NCBI GenBank assembly: GCA_027574665.1
Contig: CM050659.1
Span: 24,901,001-24,965,000, forward strand
Source of the DNA: Rhynochetos jubatus
Taxonomy: Eukaryota > Chordata > Aves > Eurypygiformes > Rhynochetidae
Direction of reading: 5' to 3'
DNA: 64,000 bases
The notes below the pieces were generated by a model, which worked only from the letters and a program-made list of their open reading frames with translations, made no database searches and was not told the DNA's origin. Below are positions 34,801 through 46,940 of the stretch, piece by piece (the stretch's first letter is position 1; every line of letters starts with the position of its first letter). Both the position numbers and the translations under genes were made by a program.

Positions 34801-35721
34801 AGGAGGACCTGAACCTCCTCTGCCTGCTGCAGCTGAAGGAAAAGGTGAGTGGCAAATATTTCATCTCCCCAGCTGGATCTGGCTTCCTCCCCCCTTCTCC
34901 AGCCCCATCTTTTACATCTGTTGTATGTGAAATCCAGCAAACTCTCAGCAGAGCTCATTACTCATGGCCCATTGCTCTGAAGAGGGCCGAAAGGTCCTGC
35001 ACGTAATGATTGGGAGGTGATTTGTATTTAAGACGCTTGGCTTTCAGATGCTGGGGGTGGGAGAGGGGGAAATTAAATAATTGAAAGCTAGTGGAGAAGG
35101 GAAAGAGTGGAGAGGACAAGAGTTTCTCATGATCCAGAAGTGTTTTGGCTCACCTGCGTCCGTTGCACAGATGCAGACTTTTAAACTCAAGACTCCAGGA
35201 AAACCCTCCTTGTGTCCATGCAGGATCAGAGCGTGCCCCAGGGATGCGGGCTGGGATGGACGTACCAAGAGGCTTCTCTGGGGATGACCAATGCTCAGCA
35301 CAGCTGACCACCGAGGGCAAGAGGTCTGGCTCAAGTAGGATGGGGCATCCTCTAGCCCTAATGTCTTGGTGGGATGTGATTGCCCTTCCCTCCCCTCCTT
35401 TCTCTGCCTTTCCCTCATCCTGCCTCCCCCAGCTCTCTGCTTCTGGCATGCTTTAAGGGGTAAAGCCAGTTTTCCATTCCTGGTGCGCGTTTTCCAGCAG
35501 GACTTGTCAGCTGGTAAACTGTCCCCGCAGCAGCTATCAGCAGGGCAAAAGGTGAGCGAGGCTGGAGGCCACAGTGCTGGCCATCAGCCTGGGCAGGACA
35601 GGCTTGGTGGCCCAGAGTCACGCAAAGAGCATGGCTTGCTGAGGAAAACTTGCAGTAGGAGCCTTGTCGAGTGTCTCTCAAGGTCTCAAAGCAAAAGGAG
35701 AACCCACGGGGGCAATCTCTG

Positions 35722-35785
35722 GTGAGTGGGGAAACTGAGGCACGAAGGGTAGAAGTGAATTGCCTGGGAAAAGGGCAGGTGGTCT
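35722..35785 (-). repeat. MIR-like SINE relic
   Basis: gtggggaaactgaggcacg, followed by 'gtagaagtgaattgcctggg', matches the layout of the MIR core read in reverse ('ggaaactgaggcacagagaggttaagtgacttgcc'). Old and diverged. Confidence 0.45.
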
Positions 35786-38604
35786 GAGTTTTACTTGTCT
35801 GAAAGTTTAGCAAACTGGGGTTTAGAGCTTAGGCTTGGTCTAAAATAAGCTCCTTTCAGCCTATTTCTTCTCTTTTTCTGGTTTAAATTATCAAAAAACA
35901 TCAAATCTGGTCTGGTTTTACCTAAAACCAAGTGCAACTGAAAGCTCCAGGTTTGTTCATGGCTCGTGCTCTTCCTTTTCTGGCTGGGTGCTGGCTGATA
36001 GCAGGATTTGGCCCCAGCTTCTTGGTGGCTTCTGGAAAACCAGTGTATGAGCTCAGGGTCCCTTCGGCACTTGAGCTGGAAGCTCCGTTTCGAGGCTGTT
36101 AACCTTGATGCGAACCTGTGCCCTGCTGCAAATGCACGGGGGAAACTGCTCCCCAGTCCGGGAAACCCTCGGATACTGATGTCCTTCCCAAAGCCCTAAC
36201 GAGCTCCCAGCAATTCTCGGGTCCCCGAGGTGTGCAGATGGCCCATTAGACAGTGCATTAGAGACGGGCAGGTGACTTTTAGTCAGACTGGTCAGCCGAA
36301 GATGTAGGATTCAGGTCAGATTAGGCTGCCTGATCTGGAGCTAACGAGTTGGGCAACGGCCGGAGGAATGAAAGGTGGAAATCGATAGCCTGGGAAGATC
36401 TGATGCTTTTCCATGTGCTGTTCATGTATTTACCGGCTCTGTGCAGAGAGTGGGGAAGTTCTAGGAGCCTCCCCTGAAGTCTGGTGTTTAACCCTTGTGT
36501 ATTCTCTCCCCCCCCAGCCTGGTTTGCTCTCCCAAGGTGCAATTCATGCAGCGTGCGTCCTCCCGGAGCAACACACTTTCTCTGGAAGAGGCATCCTGTG
36601 GAAGTATGTGCCTGGCTCTCAGGTAAATAGGTGAGTCTAAAAAGATTAGTTTTCCTTAATCTAGTACCATCTTAAACAGGAATCAAGCTCCCGTTGTCCC
36701 AAAACTTCCTTCTAGATTAAAGTGACTGGGAGGGCAAAGAGCTGAGGAAGGTGGTAACTCCCCGATGTTGAAGGCACTGGTTATTCAGGCACAGCACCTG
36801 GATACCTTTCCTTCGAGGCTCTTGGGAAAACCCTTTTCTATTGATTATGTTTTGGGGGGGATGAGGACAAACAGCACACTTGCTCTCCCTACCCCCACCC
36901 GGCTCTAAAGCCTGTCTGTGTCTGGAGCCGGCTCTGCAGCTGGTGCCCTCCGCTCTGCCCAAAGCGGCTCGGTGGGAGGTGTCCGACCATCCCTCCCTCC
37001 TTCCCCATGCCCAGCAGTCAGAGCAGATGGCTGGGGGTAGCTGCCCACCCCGGCGAGCACAGGGAGAGCAGGGTTTTCTCTTCAGAAGCTGTGATTAAAG
37101 GCACCGGAGTGATGCTCCGCAGGCTGCGGGAGGGTGGCTGCTCCCAGCGATCTGTCGAGCTCCGTTGGGGAATTGTGTGGCGAGATGTAGGTGGAGCATC
37201 TCCTACCCCTGGGAGCCCTGCCGTGGGGGTCCCAGCTGGGATTGCACCCTGGGTATTTGTACAGGATGCTCGAGGTCTCTCCTGAGGGACTGGCAGGTTG
37301 GGAGGTGGTACCTCTGCTTCGGAGATGGGTGGGAGATGGGCTCCTGGCCCCAGGCCCCACTGCAGCGTGCTGAGGGATTCATACAGCTCAAGGCTGACCA
37401 TCAATAACCCTGCACATGCCCCGCTGGGAGGGTGCTGGAGAAGAGGAAAGGCATCCAAGGAAAGCTCTAGATGCTGCATTGCAGGCTGGGGACATGCCCG
37501 TAGCTGGTGCAGGCTCAGAGTTTACTTAAAAACCCTCCATCCTGTGTCTCCAGGAGCCTCGGTGTCCCTTATCAAAGCATGACCTGCACAGGACAGGAGC
37601 TATTCCCTGGTCCAGCAGCGCGGGCTGGCCAACACTGCTTAACGAAGCTCTCCTTGCCTGTCCCCAGGCAGAGTAAGTAGCCTGTCCCCTTTCCTGCCAT
37701 GTGCCGGGTGTGTGCATCCCTGTGTGTCTCCAGGTCACAGCTACGTAGAGGAGAGTAAAAGAAAAGTGTATATTTGGAAGCTAAAAAAACATCCAGAGAA
37801 GGATTGCTTCTAGCAATAGAGTTTAGGGTGTCCCATGCCAGTGGGTTTGCTTGGGATGTTACTCTGCCCAAGATGTGCCTGTCCTCCCCTCTCATGACTT
37901 CTTCGTGCCCCATGACAGAGCTCCCCAGCTTGTGGTGTGGGAAAGCAGACTCCGGTTCATTTAAATCTGCTGCTGGATGAATCACCCCCTAATATCCCTG
38001 GACCGGCTTCTCTGGGCTGTGTTGGCTGGTGAGCCTGGATCTGGTCCTTGGGATTCAGGGTTTAAATCAACAGAGAGGGAGATAAATTACATATGGACAC
38101 CTGGAAGGTGGGGTGGGTGGCCTCTCATGTTTTTCCTGTTGTACTTATTGCCCTAAACTTCCCCAAAAATGTATTAAGTTATAGGTAACAAAAAACCACT
38201 AAAAATAGGGTGAAGAGATAAGGGATGTACAAAGCATTGCATCAGTAGGAATATTTTCTTGGAAAACAAAATCAGTGGTAAACAGTATATTGCAGAGCTA
38301 CCCAAGAACAGCTGGTATGAGCACTAAATATTTATTATTAATACCGAAGCTGCTTACTTTTTACATATTAAATAGGTCATATATCTCATCTAATAAAACC
38401 TCTGTGTATGGTGCTGGCTCTGCTGAGCTGGGGAAAGATTTTGCTTTTGAGGTCTGAACCGAGTGGGAACATAGGAGAGTCCCTGCTCGGGCCGGGGAAA
38501 CGGTGTTACTCAAGTTATGGTCTTGGATACGCAGGAGGGCTGAAAGAGACTCCTTCAGGTGTAAGCGTGTGGCCCTCCTGGCATCTCCCAGGACGTGGTC
38601 TAGA

Positions 38605-38730
38605 GAGATGACCAAGAGGTGTGCTCAGAGCAGGGATGCAGGTTCAAACCTCAGCCCATCCAGGGATTCCCTGTGTCAAGATGGATAAACCACTTAACCT
38701 AGACTGGGCTTCAGTCTAGAAATGGGATGG
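38605..38730 (+). repeat. MIR-like SINE relic with B-box-like sequence
   Basis: It has a tRNA B-box-like ggttcaaacctc at 38641-38652, then 'aaaccacttaacctagactgggcttcagtctagaaatggg', which follows the MIR order of 'cacttaacctctctgggcctcagtttcc ... aaatggg'. No intact tRNA can be folded from it. Confidence 0.45.
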
Positions 38731-39479
38731 CACCAACCAACCCTTGGGGATCCTAGAAGTGACTGGGAGGCACATGGTGACAGCAAATGCTCTTTTCCCC
38801 CTTCAGAGACATCATTAAGCAAATACCTACAAAGCTTCCTGAGCTTCAGAGGCTGAAATCTTGAAGTTAGTGGGATGCTTAAGTGCATCAGGACCTAATT
38901 GCTGCCAAGTCCAGGTGTCGGGGGGAAATGAGGGTTGTACAAAGGCCCCTGCATTTTAAAACTCCCATCCAACAGCATTAACCCCACATCAATCTACTTA
39001 GGCCTTCCAGGAGCTAAGGAAAGCTGGGTATCCTCGCTGAATTTCCTTCCAAATGCAGTGAAACCCCTATTCCAAACCCCACAGCAATATGAAGTACACC
39101 ACCGGGCTTCAGAGCTCTCTTCCCATACCTGCTAGCCAGCTGGGTGGTGTCGTGCAACCTACGTCCACCCTTCATGCCTCAGTTTCCCCTGTTTCCAGAT
39201 GACTTAGTCCCACTGGGGGTGTCCTTTCGCTTTGAGGACTCAAGGTGCGCTCCAGGAGTCACACATACTGTTGCATGAGCAGCGTCTTAGAGGCCAGGAT
39301 TAGATTTACACCACCAACCCCGCCCTGGGTTTGCTGGGGAGCGCAGGCGTGTTCTGGAAGTCAAAGTGTCTGATTTTTAGGACCGGGTACGGCATTGTCT
39401 GGGTGTTTACGCTGACCCTCAGACATGCTTTCCCCAAGGCCGTCAGACCCTTCCTACGGGTACATATGTACCTACATAA

Positions 39480-39735
39480 AGCAGAAGGCACTTCTCCCGC
39501 CCGGCTGCGGTCGCTGTGCGTGCGCTACTCTCTCCTTGGCTTTGGCCAACGCGCGTGCGAAGTCGTCGTTGCATTGGGCAGGGCCAGGCTCCGTGTGTAA
39601 ATACCGTTCACCGTCTATTTACGCTGAACGCGGTGCCCCGCCGTACATTAACATTTAAAACAAAACCGTCGGCCCCGTCGGAGCATCGCTCGGAGGGACG
39701 GCAGCGCGCTGAAACATCGTGTAAGTAATTTGTTC
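39480..39735 (+). promoter_or_regulatory. CpG cluster ending in a consensus splice donor
   Basis: Dense CpG (gcggtcgctgtgcgtgcg, caacgcgcgtgcgaagtcgtcg, ccgtcggccccgtcgg) in a region otherwise depleted of CpG. It ends with ATCGT|GTAAGT, a perfect donor at 39721-39726. The open frame through it (39516-39728) is Arg/Ser/Pro-rich with no known domain. It could be a promoter and first, non-coding exon of a plus-strand transcript, or an enhancer CpG island. No TATA box is evident. Confidence 0.35.
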
Positions 39736-39799
39736 GACATTGGTGATAATAAGCTGCACAGAGCAATAAGAACATAAACACGGGCAGGGCTTTGTGTGA

Positions 39800-39952
39800 G
39801 AGAGTGTGTATATTTTTTTCTCCTTTTTTTCTTTTTTTTTCTAAAGGAACCTCTGAGGGGAGGGGAGAAAAAAGACATGAATGATTCATAGATGCAAGGG
39901 GGGGGGAAAAAGACAGAGAGAGAGAGGGAGAGAAAGAGATTAAGAGAGAGGA
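39800..39952. repeat. Poly-T tract and GA-rich simple repeat
   Basis: T-rich runs (tttttttctccttttttttc) at about 39811-39841, then a poly-G and a GA repeat (gacagagagagagagggag) at 39898-39945. Low-complexity sequence next to the CpG cluster. Confidence 0.7.
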
Positions 39953-40252
39953 GCTTCAAAGTGACTGGAGCCGATTTGAAGTCCTGAGAGTTCCTGTGCT
40001 GGGTAGGCCAGCAATTCACCAGAGAGGCCCCGTCAAGCTCCCCACACCCTCTACCCTGGCCTCCTCCTCCTCCTCTCCCGCAAACACAGCCTCCAAATCA
40101 CAAGTTCAGAGTTCACCATCGTCTAATGATGTGAAGGCCTCCCAGACCCTCTGTGAGTGGCATCTGTTTATCGGCACGGCCCTTCCCTGGTGGTTTAGCC
40201 GGGCTCAAAATAAAAAAAGATTAAATTAAAAAAGAGGAGGAAGAGTGGAATG

Positions 40253-40849
40253 AGATGCAGGGTTCCTTTTTAAAAAAAAAAAGTATAAAACATCTACTGG
40301 TGGTGAAGTGCCTTTGATTCTGAATATTAAAAAAGCCCATTAGATTTAAATGTAGTGAGAATATTAACGCTACTGCCTTGATTTGTATTCGCCGGCTACC
40401 GCGGCTCTGCTTGGGGAGAGGGAGAGAAGAGCGCAGCTCACGCCTAGACAGAAGCCGTCACCCTCGGAAGGGAGAGACCAGCCCCGGTGCCCAAGGGACC
40501 TGGAAGGGGCGCAGGAGACGGAGGGAATGGGTTTGTCCCTGACTTGCTACCCCGGCTGTCGGAGGGATGGGGATGTTCCAAGGCATCTCCAGGCTGGCAA
40601 AACCGGTGGTGTCGCCACCAGCGCGGTTAAAACTCAATGCCCTTTTGTAGGGAAATTCAGGCGTTTGGAAACTTGGTTTTGCTGTGCTTGGAAAGGGGGA
40701 TCCCTTGTCCATGGAATAGGTGTCTTGAAACAATTTATTTCTTTTTGACTTTGTCTAAAGCGCCGTTAAAATCTTGCTCCTTCCGTTTAACGTTGCACTT
40801 GGATTTGACGCCCGTGCTATCGTGACAAACCTGTGGGAGAAATGGGTGA
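40253..40849. other. Mixed CpG-containing non-coding sequence
   Basis: An A-run (ttttaaaaaaaaaaag) at about 40270 and a CpG-containing strip at 40388-40500 (cgccggctaccgcggctc). The 121-codon open frame from 40383 shows no known domain. Probably the shoulder of the regulatory block. Confidence 0.3.
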
Positions 40850-41250
40850 TGGGTAGAACAAGTCCTGTAAGACCCGTTATTGCTTACGTGTCACAAAATA
40901 AATGACACGGTAATGAGTGGCTAATACTCTAATTAGCATTACATGCTCGCTTTATTTTACTAATCAAAGGCAGTAACATCCACTGGCCTAATGAAACAGT
41001 TTGATGTCTTAATACTTCTGAAAGAGAGAAAAAGAAAAGGGCTCAGTACTAATTAGTGTAGCAGCTGATTTTAGAAAGAAACATCGGAAATTGTTGCCTG
41101 GTTAAAGTAAGGACTTCAAACATTGCAAATATTCCAATTGGCAAAATGAAATGAACAGAAAATAAAATCAGAAGCTCTAAAATAATGTTAAAAATAATAT
41201 AGTTGGCCATCCTATCGCATCATATATCGTGACGTGTCGTTAGTGCTAAC
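40850..41250. promoter_or_regulatory. AT-rich block, probable conserved non-coding element
   Basis: A 400-base non-coding stretch with a sharp drop in GC and many homeodomain or POU-like cores: ctctaattagcattacatgc, tttactaatcaaagg and gtactaattagtgtagcagc. It has no repeat signature and no open frame of note. It looks like the developmental enhancers that sit in gene deserts; alignment would be needed to show conservation. Confidence 0.45.
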
Positions 41251-43310
41251 AAGTAACGAGGTGTGCGCTGCTCCAACAGAAACATAAAGGAATTAGAGCG
41301 AACAAATAACGCTGTCACAAGTGTTAGGGCAGACCTTATGTTTCATTTCAAAGTGGACATTTGGGGGTTTCTAAAATATTTTCAGGAAGTGAAATATCCT
41401 AAACCCAGTGGAAATCAAAAGCAAATGACTTTGCAAAAATGCTTCGATTTTGACTTGGGGCTTTTTGAGAAGGAAAACCTCAATGCTGAGGTTCTCTAGG
41501 AGCCCAAATCCCAGCAGAGGGCTGAGTAGATATTGGAACCTGTAACGAGTAGCTGCACTGTAGGCAATGACAAGCTACTCAGAGACCTCCCTCGAAGCAA
41601 GAATTGCTGTCCAAACACGGAAAGGAGGTGACACAAGGCAAGGAGGGGTTTGGGCAGGAGTTTGTCTTCAGGCTGGGCTAAGGAAAGGAAAGTTTGATTA
41701 AGAAGGGAGTGAAGGGGGGAAATCCTTTCTTCTGAGTGTGCGTCAGGCAACCCTCCAGTCATTGCTCAGACCTAGGTTGCTCTGTGGCTTTCCTTCCTTC
41801 CAAGCATCCTTCCTCCTTGCTCAAGTTACCATCTGAAAGAAAAAAAAAAAGGTAAACTAAGGTCTTGATGTCTGTTACAGCAGGTGACATGGTCTGTTAA
41901 ACCTTCCGAAGGCTACCTGTGACCAGGAGCTTAGCTATCTACTCTGTCCCAGACAGATCAGAGTCTGGAGCAATAACTGGGGGTTCTGTGACCTCTGACA
42001 GCCCTTTGGCTTGAACCAAATGCTCTTTGCCTGCACTGAGGAGATGAGACCTGAAAACTGGTGAGTTATTGCTCCAGACTCCTCCACGATGCTTTCAACA
42101 GCACCAAGGAATGAGAGATTTACAGGGATCTGGGATTCTGTGGTTGTACAGCAACATAGGTCCTCCACACAGATGTCCCTATGCTTTGCTTGTCTATGCC
42201 AGGAGGAAGGGATGGTGACAAATCCCGTTTCAGCAGAAAGATCATGAGAAAATGCAGCTATTTGCAAGCTCTGGCCTATGCTCTGAAAGACCATGGATGG
42301 ATGATGCTATGTGGTGATGGGGTCTGGGGGAGAGGATGGCGTTACCATGATCTCACTGGGTAGGGATAGCTCTTAGACCATCTCAGGAACTGCAGGTCCA
42401 CCTAATCCTGGTGGCAGGTGTAGGACAGAGGGAGCTCTGGAGATGGCAATATTTTGCTTTTCGGCAGAATGGCTATGAACCGGGCAGCTGCACAATGGGT
42501 GTCCCCTGCTGGGGGGCTGAGGAAGGTGTTAGTCATCATAAAAAAATGAAGAAAATCAGGGTTAGAGTAGTCTCAAAGCAGTTCAGCTCAATGTAATCTT
42601 AAGTCAGCAGCTAACACTGACTTGAACAGGTCCAGGTTTCCATTCACAGACCTTAAATCCATCTCAGCGTACAGAGGGACAAAGCCAGGCAGAATATAAC
42701 ATCAGCAGCCGGTCTGGATGCTCTAAGATATGGGAACTGTGATGCCATGGTCTATCTGTTGTCCCATGATCTGGCTGCTCTTGTTCCCTTCTTGGCATGC
42801 AAGACCTGGATGGCCACTTTCTCCTTGCCTGCCTGGCTGTGAACTTCACCCAGCCTGCCAGCCAGGCTTGCCATGAGACACCCAGACACAACAGCACCCC
42901 AGTTCAGGTGGGTGGTGAGTTATCCTGACAGCAAAATATCAGTGCTGTGAGATCCCAGCTCTCTGGGTAGTCAGGAGGGAGGACTTAGGGCTGAAGTCCC
43001 TTAAAAACGTCACCTCTGTCTTGCAGATAATGTGTAAGGGCAGATGAAAATGTGATTGTATCAACTCCCAACTCCTGGCTACCAAAGTCTGAGCTGAAGG
43101 TGCAGACTTTTAACAAAGGCTAGTGAAGCTCTTGAAGGGGTTGAGTTCAGTGGTGCTTGGCCAGCTGGTGCTAGCAGAGTGTCAGGGCGGGTGTGTTGCC
43201 GCTGCAGACTGTGTAATGCGATTTCCCCCAGAGGAAAATTCCCATTGCAGTGCACAGGCACACAAGAAAGCACAATTAACTTCACTGGAGGAGCCTTAAG
43301 CCTGCTTTCC
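41251..43310. other. Intergenic
   Basis: No supported gene. A short poly-A run lies at 41839-41850. Nothing else stands out. Confidence 0.35.
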
Positions 43311-43314
43311 TTGA

Positions 43315-43590
43315 GTGTTGTGTAATTAAAACCTCAGCCTTGTTAATACATTAGTGAGATGTTTGCATATAATTCATCAAATGTTTATGAAAATGGGTAA
43401 CAAATAATCCTGACAAACAAGTCGCTTAATTGAGATAAGGGATGGGAAGCCTTGTGAATTTTTAATAAAAAGGGGGAAGAAAGCATGCTACGTTAATCAG
43501 ATGAAGTTATCTCATTCAATATTTTCAAGTGACTCCTCTAGTGCACATTTTATTTAATACATTACACAAAAGGAATTTCTTGATCCCCCC
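43315..43590. promoter_or_regulatory. AT-rich block, probable conserved non-coding element
   Basis: It contains gtgtaattaaaacctcagcc, a POU-like gtttgcatataattcatc, gcttaattgagataaggg and gatgaagttatctcattcaa (two GATA-type cores). It is non-repetitive and non-coding with low GC, in contrast with its flanks. Regulatory function is inferred. Confidence 0.4.
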
Positions 43591-44218
43591 ACTGAGATTT
43601 GCATAGAAAACCCTCTCTTGCAACACACGTACCGTTGGCTTGAGGCATTCCCTCAGCTAGTGATCAAAACCTTAATGTTATCTGTCAAGAAGAAAAAAAA
43701 GTAAAACCTGCCTGGGATTTGCACTCTGTGTAGCTGGAAGAGGAACAACTAACGCCAGCCGATGGCTGAGTGTCTTTCTTCACGCGAGTGGTTAACTCTG
43801 TCATACAGCATCAGCGGTGACGTCAGACGCAATACGGTGACTATTTTAGCTTTGTTTCCAGCTGATCTTAGACCACATAGAAGCAATGTCTGACAGAGAT
43901 CCTTCCACTTCCCCCAGATGTAATAACTGTCTGCTCCTTTTTGCCTATTTTCACCAGGCTAGTGATTTTGGGGTGGCTTATCTCACCTCTCAGGAGATAT
44001 CTGAAAACTAGAGGTCCACAGCCAAGCTAGACATCCCAGGCCAATGGAGAGGAACGAGAGTAGCATAACCTGTCCCAGATGCCCAGCTTTTCACTGGTAC
44101 AGGTCATGAGCTGCAAGTAATTTTTATTCTCCCTGCTCACTATAAAGGGTGACAGGGAAGGAGAGAGGACCAGCTCAGACCTAAATGCTTTGCATCCAGA
44201 TGTTTTGGTGAGAACAGG
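43591..44218. other. Intergenic
   Basis: Unique non-coding sequence between the AT-rich block and a CR1 tail. It contains gtgacgtcagacg (CRE-like TGACGTCA) near 43817-43824. No gene seen. Confidence 0.3.
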
Positions 44219-44345
44219 TATCCTGGTTGGATGGGGCTCTGAGCAACCTGATCTAGTTGAAGATGTCCCTGCTCATTGCAGTGGGGTTGGACTAGATGAC
44301 CTTTAAAGGACCCTTCCAACCCAAACCATTCTGTCAGTCTATCCC
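44219..44345 (+). repeat. CR1 LINE 3' fragment
   Basis: tggttggatggggctctgag, 'gaagatgtccctgctcattgcag' and 'ggactagatgacctttaaagg', then the tail 'ccaacccaaaccattctgtcag'. More diverged than the copies at 31 and 59 kb, so older. Confidence 0.88.
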
Positions 44346-46806
44346 ACCGTGGCCGTCTCCTCTTGGAGCAAGGGGCTGTGAGTCCATACTTCTTGGAGAT
44401 TTCCCTATCAGCATAAGAATTCTCCACCAGTGATTTGGGTGCTGGTGTGCACCATGGGGAGATAGTGTGAACCTAAATTAGCCTGTTTTGTTTCCTCCGC
44501 CTCCTCACTGGGATCGTTTAAACCTGAATTTAGTGGGAGGAGGTAATGGTTTAGCAGTGCAATGTTCAAAGGTCAACCCAAACTTTCTAATTACTGATTT
44601 GGTTTAACAGTAATGTAATGATAGATGGGAAAAAGAGTAAGGCTTGGGAATGGAGAAAAGAGAGAGTGGAACAGAAGGGCAGGATGGGTGTAAAGGAAGG
44701 GCTTGGAGCACAGAGAGCCAGATTTGCAACTGGTGTTAATAAGAGGCACTGATGTCTGGGGAGAACAGAGGGCTAGCCTTGCACATCAAGTCTGGATTAG
44801 AGCACCAACATGTTGTCTTGCTTTGGTTTCCCTGGCAGACCCTCGTATCTCCTGCATGGTCCTTTGCTGGTCCCGGTTCCTGCCACTGCCCCAGCTGGTG
44901 GCAGCCACCCACTGTGCGGCTCACCACGTTGGCTCTTCCAGCCAGAAGCTGTCAGGGGTAAGCTGCGATTAGGAACTTGAGGTGAAAATTGTTCAGGCCC
45001 GACAAAGCTCACCCTGGCACGGTGATTGCGCTCCCAAAGTACTCGCACAGAGCAAGCCAGTGATGAAGAAACATGGACTACGTGGTTTAAAAAGCTCCCA
45101 GCCCAGAGTCAGCATTTCTGCCCTGACCTACCTCATGTATTATTTAGCATGGGACTTGTTGATGCGCACTTATATTTTTCTCCCAGTGGAATTGATGATG
45201 ATCTTTCCCCTGAACGGCCTTGCCACTCTCTCCCCTTGCAGGATGGCGCAGGGCTGGGCTGGGCTGGGCTGGTGCTCACCGCTGGGGACTTGAGGATGTT
45301 GGGGCTAGAGGATGGGCATCATGGCCATGGCTGGCACTGGCACTGGTAGGAGAAGGAGTGAGGGGCGGGGATGGGAGAGGGGGTCTATGGGAGAAAGAAA
45401 AGTGGGAGAAGTGCAGTTGGAAGTGAGTGGTGTTAATGAAATATTCAGCAGTGGTGGGCCTAGACGCATTGCCGAAATTGCAGAAGCAGAGATGATTAAT
45501 ATTTAACAGGGTAAGCTGCCACTTGGCTGCTTTCTGCACGTAGATTCCATCCCCACATACGCACACACCCCCTTCGTCCTTCTTCCCACCCTCCTCTGAC
45601 TCCCCCAAACTCCTGCCTCCACAGCGCTTCGCTGGCTCAAGCCAATGGCTCCCACTGCTGTGCTGTGGTTGGGGGAGGTTCCCAGGCCCCTCCATGAGGT
45701 CTGCCTGGGGGAGGACAGGTCCAAGAGTTGCCTGGTGGGAAAAGTGCCAGGAGGCGGGGGAAGGTAGTCGAGAGAAAGCGCATCATTTATTTTTCATGGG
45801 GATGGGAGAGCAGGTTGTCCTATTTAGTCACATTAGATGCTCTGTTAACACAACAGGAATAAAAAAAAAGGGGAAAAGAAAGGATGAATAAATGCCTGTA
45901 GCCGAAGAAGGCTGTTCTCTGGGAAAATAGGGACTGGTCTTTCAGGGGGTTAAGTGTTTTGGCTCTATCCAAGTCTCCCTTGGGGTGTCCCATGTAGATG
46001 ATGGACAGCTGAGAAGTCAGGAGAGCACATGAGGCTCCTCATCGGCTGGTTTGGTGCAGGTGGAATGGACAAAGGTGGGGGCTGATATATGGGACATTGC
46101 TACCCACCCCTCCATCTGGTGTGGAGATAGGCAAGTCCCAGCAGACCGGAGAAGCTCCATACAAACATCCCCAGAGTAGTTCCCTCCTCATCCTCCTGCA
46201 AACCCTCCCCAAACTCTCCTTTGCCTGGATACCTTCTCAGGAGCTCTGACGGTGGTCATGCTGTTGCTGTGCCCACCGAGCTGTCTCTGGCCTCCATGGG
46301 TTGAGCTTTTTTCAAATCCATTTTCCATCTTCTGCCTTTTGTTATGCATGTAGGTAGATGATCTTTGATCTAGGAGCCATCTGAGCACTCAGGTTTTGCA
46401 ATGTTCTTGGTACAGATAGGTCTTTAGCCATTTTATGCAACTTCAAGGTGGCAAATCAACACAAATGGGTAACAAGATGTGAAGTCCAGTTACCCATTGG
46501 AACCACTAATACAAAAATGAGCTGGAGGAGAGGAATGTCTGAAGGTACCCTGGGGGCTTGGAAAGATGAGCCAAGCCTGACCTCAGCCTTCTGCATGTGT
46601 ACAGCTGAGATGTCTGAGAGCAGGTTCACATCCCAGCCACATGGGTTTCAAAGATGCACACAGTGAGTAAATAGGAGTCTATCATGGGATCAGTGTGGGC
46701 TCCATACAGATTACTGCTAATCTGAGAGCAAGGTGTATCATGGGAAAGCTGGTCTAATCCTGCTTGGTCCATAAAATCAGGGAGGGAGGATCCCACTAGT
46801 AAGGAA
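44346..46806. other. Intergenic with possible regulatory blocks
   Basis: No supported exon. Two AT-containing non-repetitive blocks may be regulatory: 45425-45515 (taatgaaatattcagcagtgg ... gatgattaatatttaac) and 45783-45860 (catttatttttcatgggg ... cctatttagtcacattag). A pentanucleotide repeat lies between, at 45250. Confidence 0.3.
45250..45273. repeat. (GGGCT)n simple repeat
   Basis: Four tandem GGGCT units (gggctgggctgggctgggct). Short. Confidence 0.8.
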
Positions 46807-46940
46807 AAGGCCAAGGTTGGATGGGGCTTGGAGCAACCTGGTCTAGTGGAAGGTGTCCCTGCCCATGGCAGGGGGTGGCACTGTGAGGGCTTTAAGGTCC
46901 CTCCCAACCCAAAACATTCTGTGATTGTATGATTCTGTGA
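46807..46940 (+). repeat. CR1 LINE 3' fragment
   Basis: aaggccaaggttggatgggg, 'ggagcaacctggtctagtggaaggtgtccctgcccatggcagg', ending 'cattctgtgattgtatgattctgtg' with the typical CR1 3' microsatellite-like tail. Confidence 0.9.

Larger units (their letters stand above)
31355..39480. other. Gene-free interval
   Basis: About 8 kb with no supported exon. Apart from the element near 31.7 kb and the listed SINE relics, it has one non-repetitive AT-containing block at 34900-35045 (ctcattactcatggcccattg ... gtaatgattgggagg). The open frames are short and lack splice context. Confidence 0.35.
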
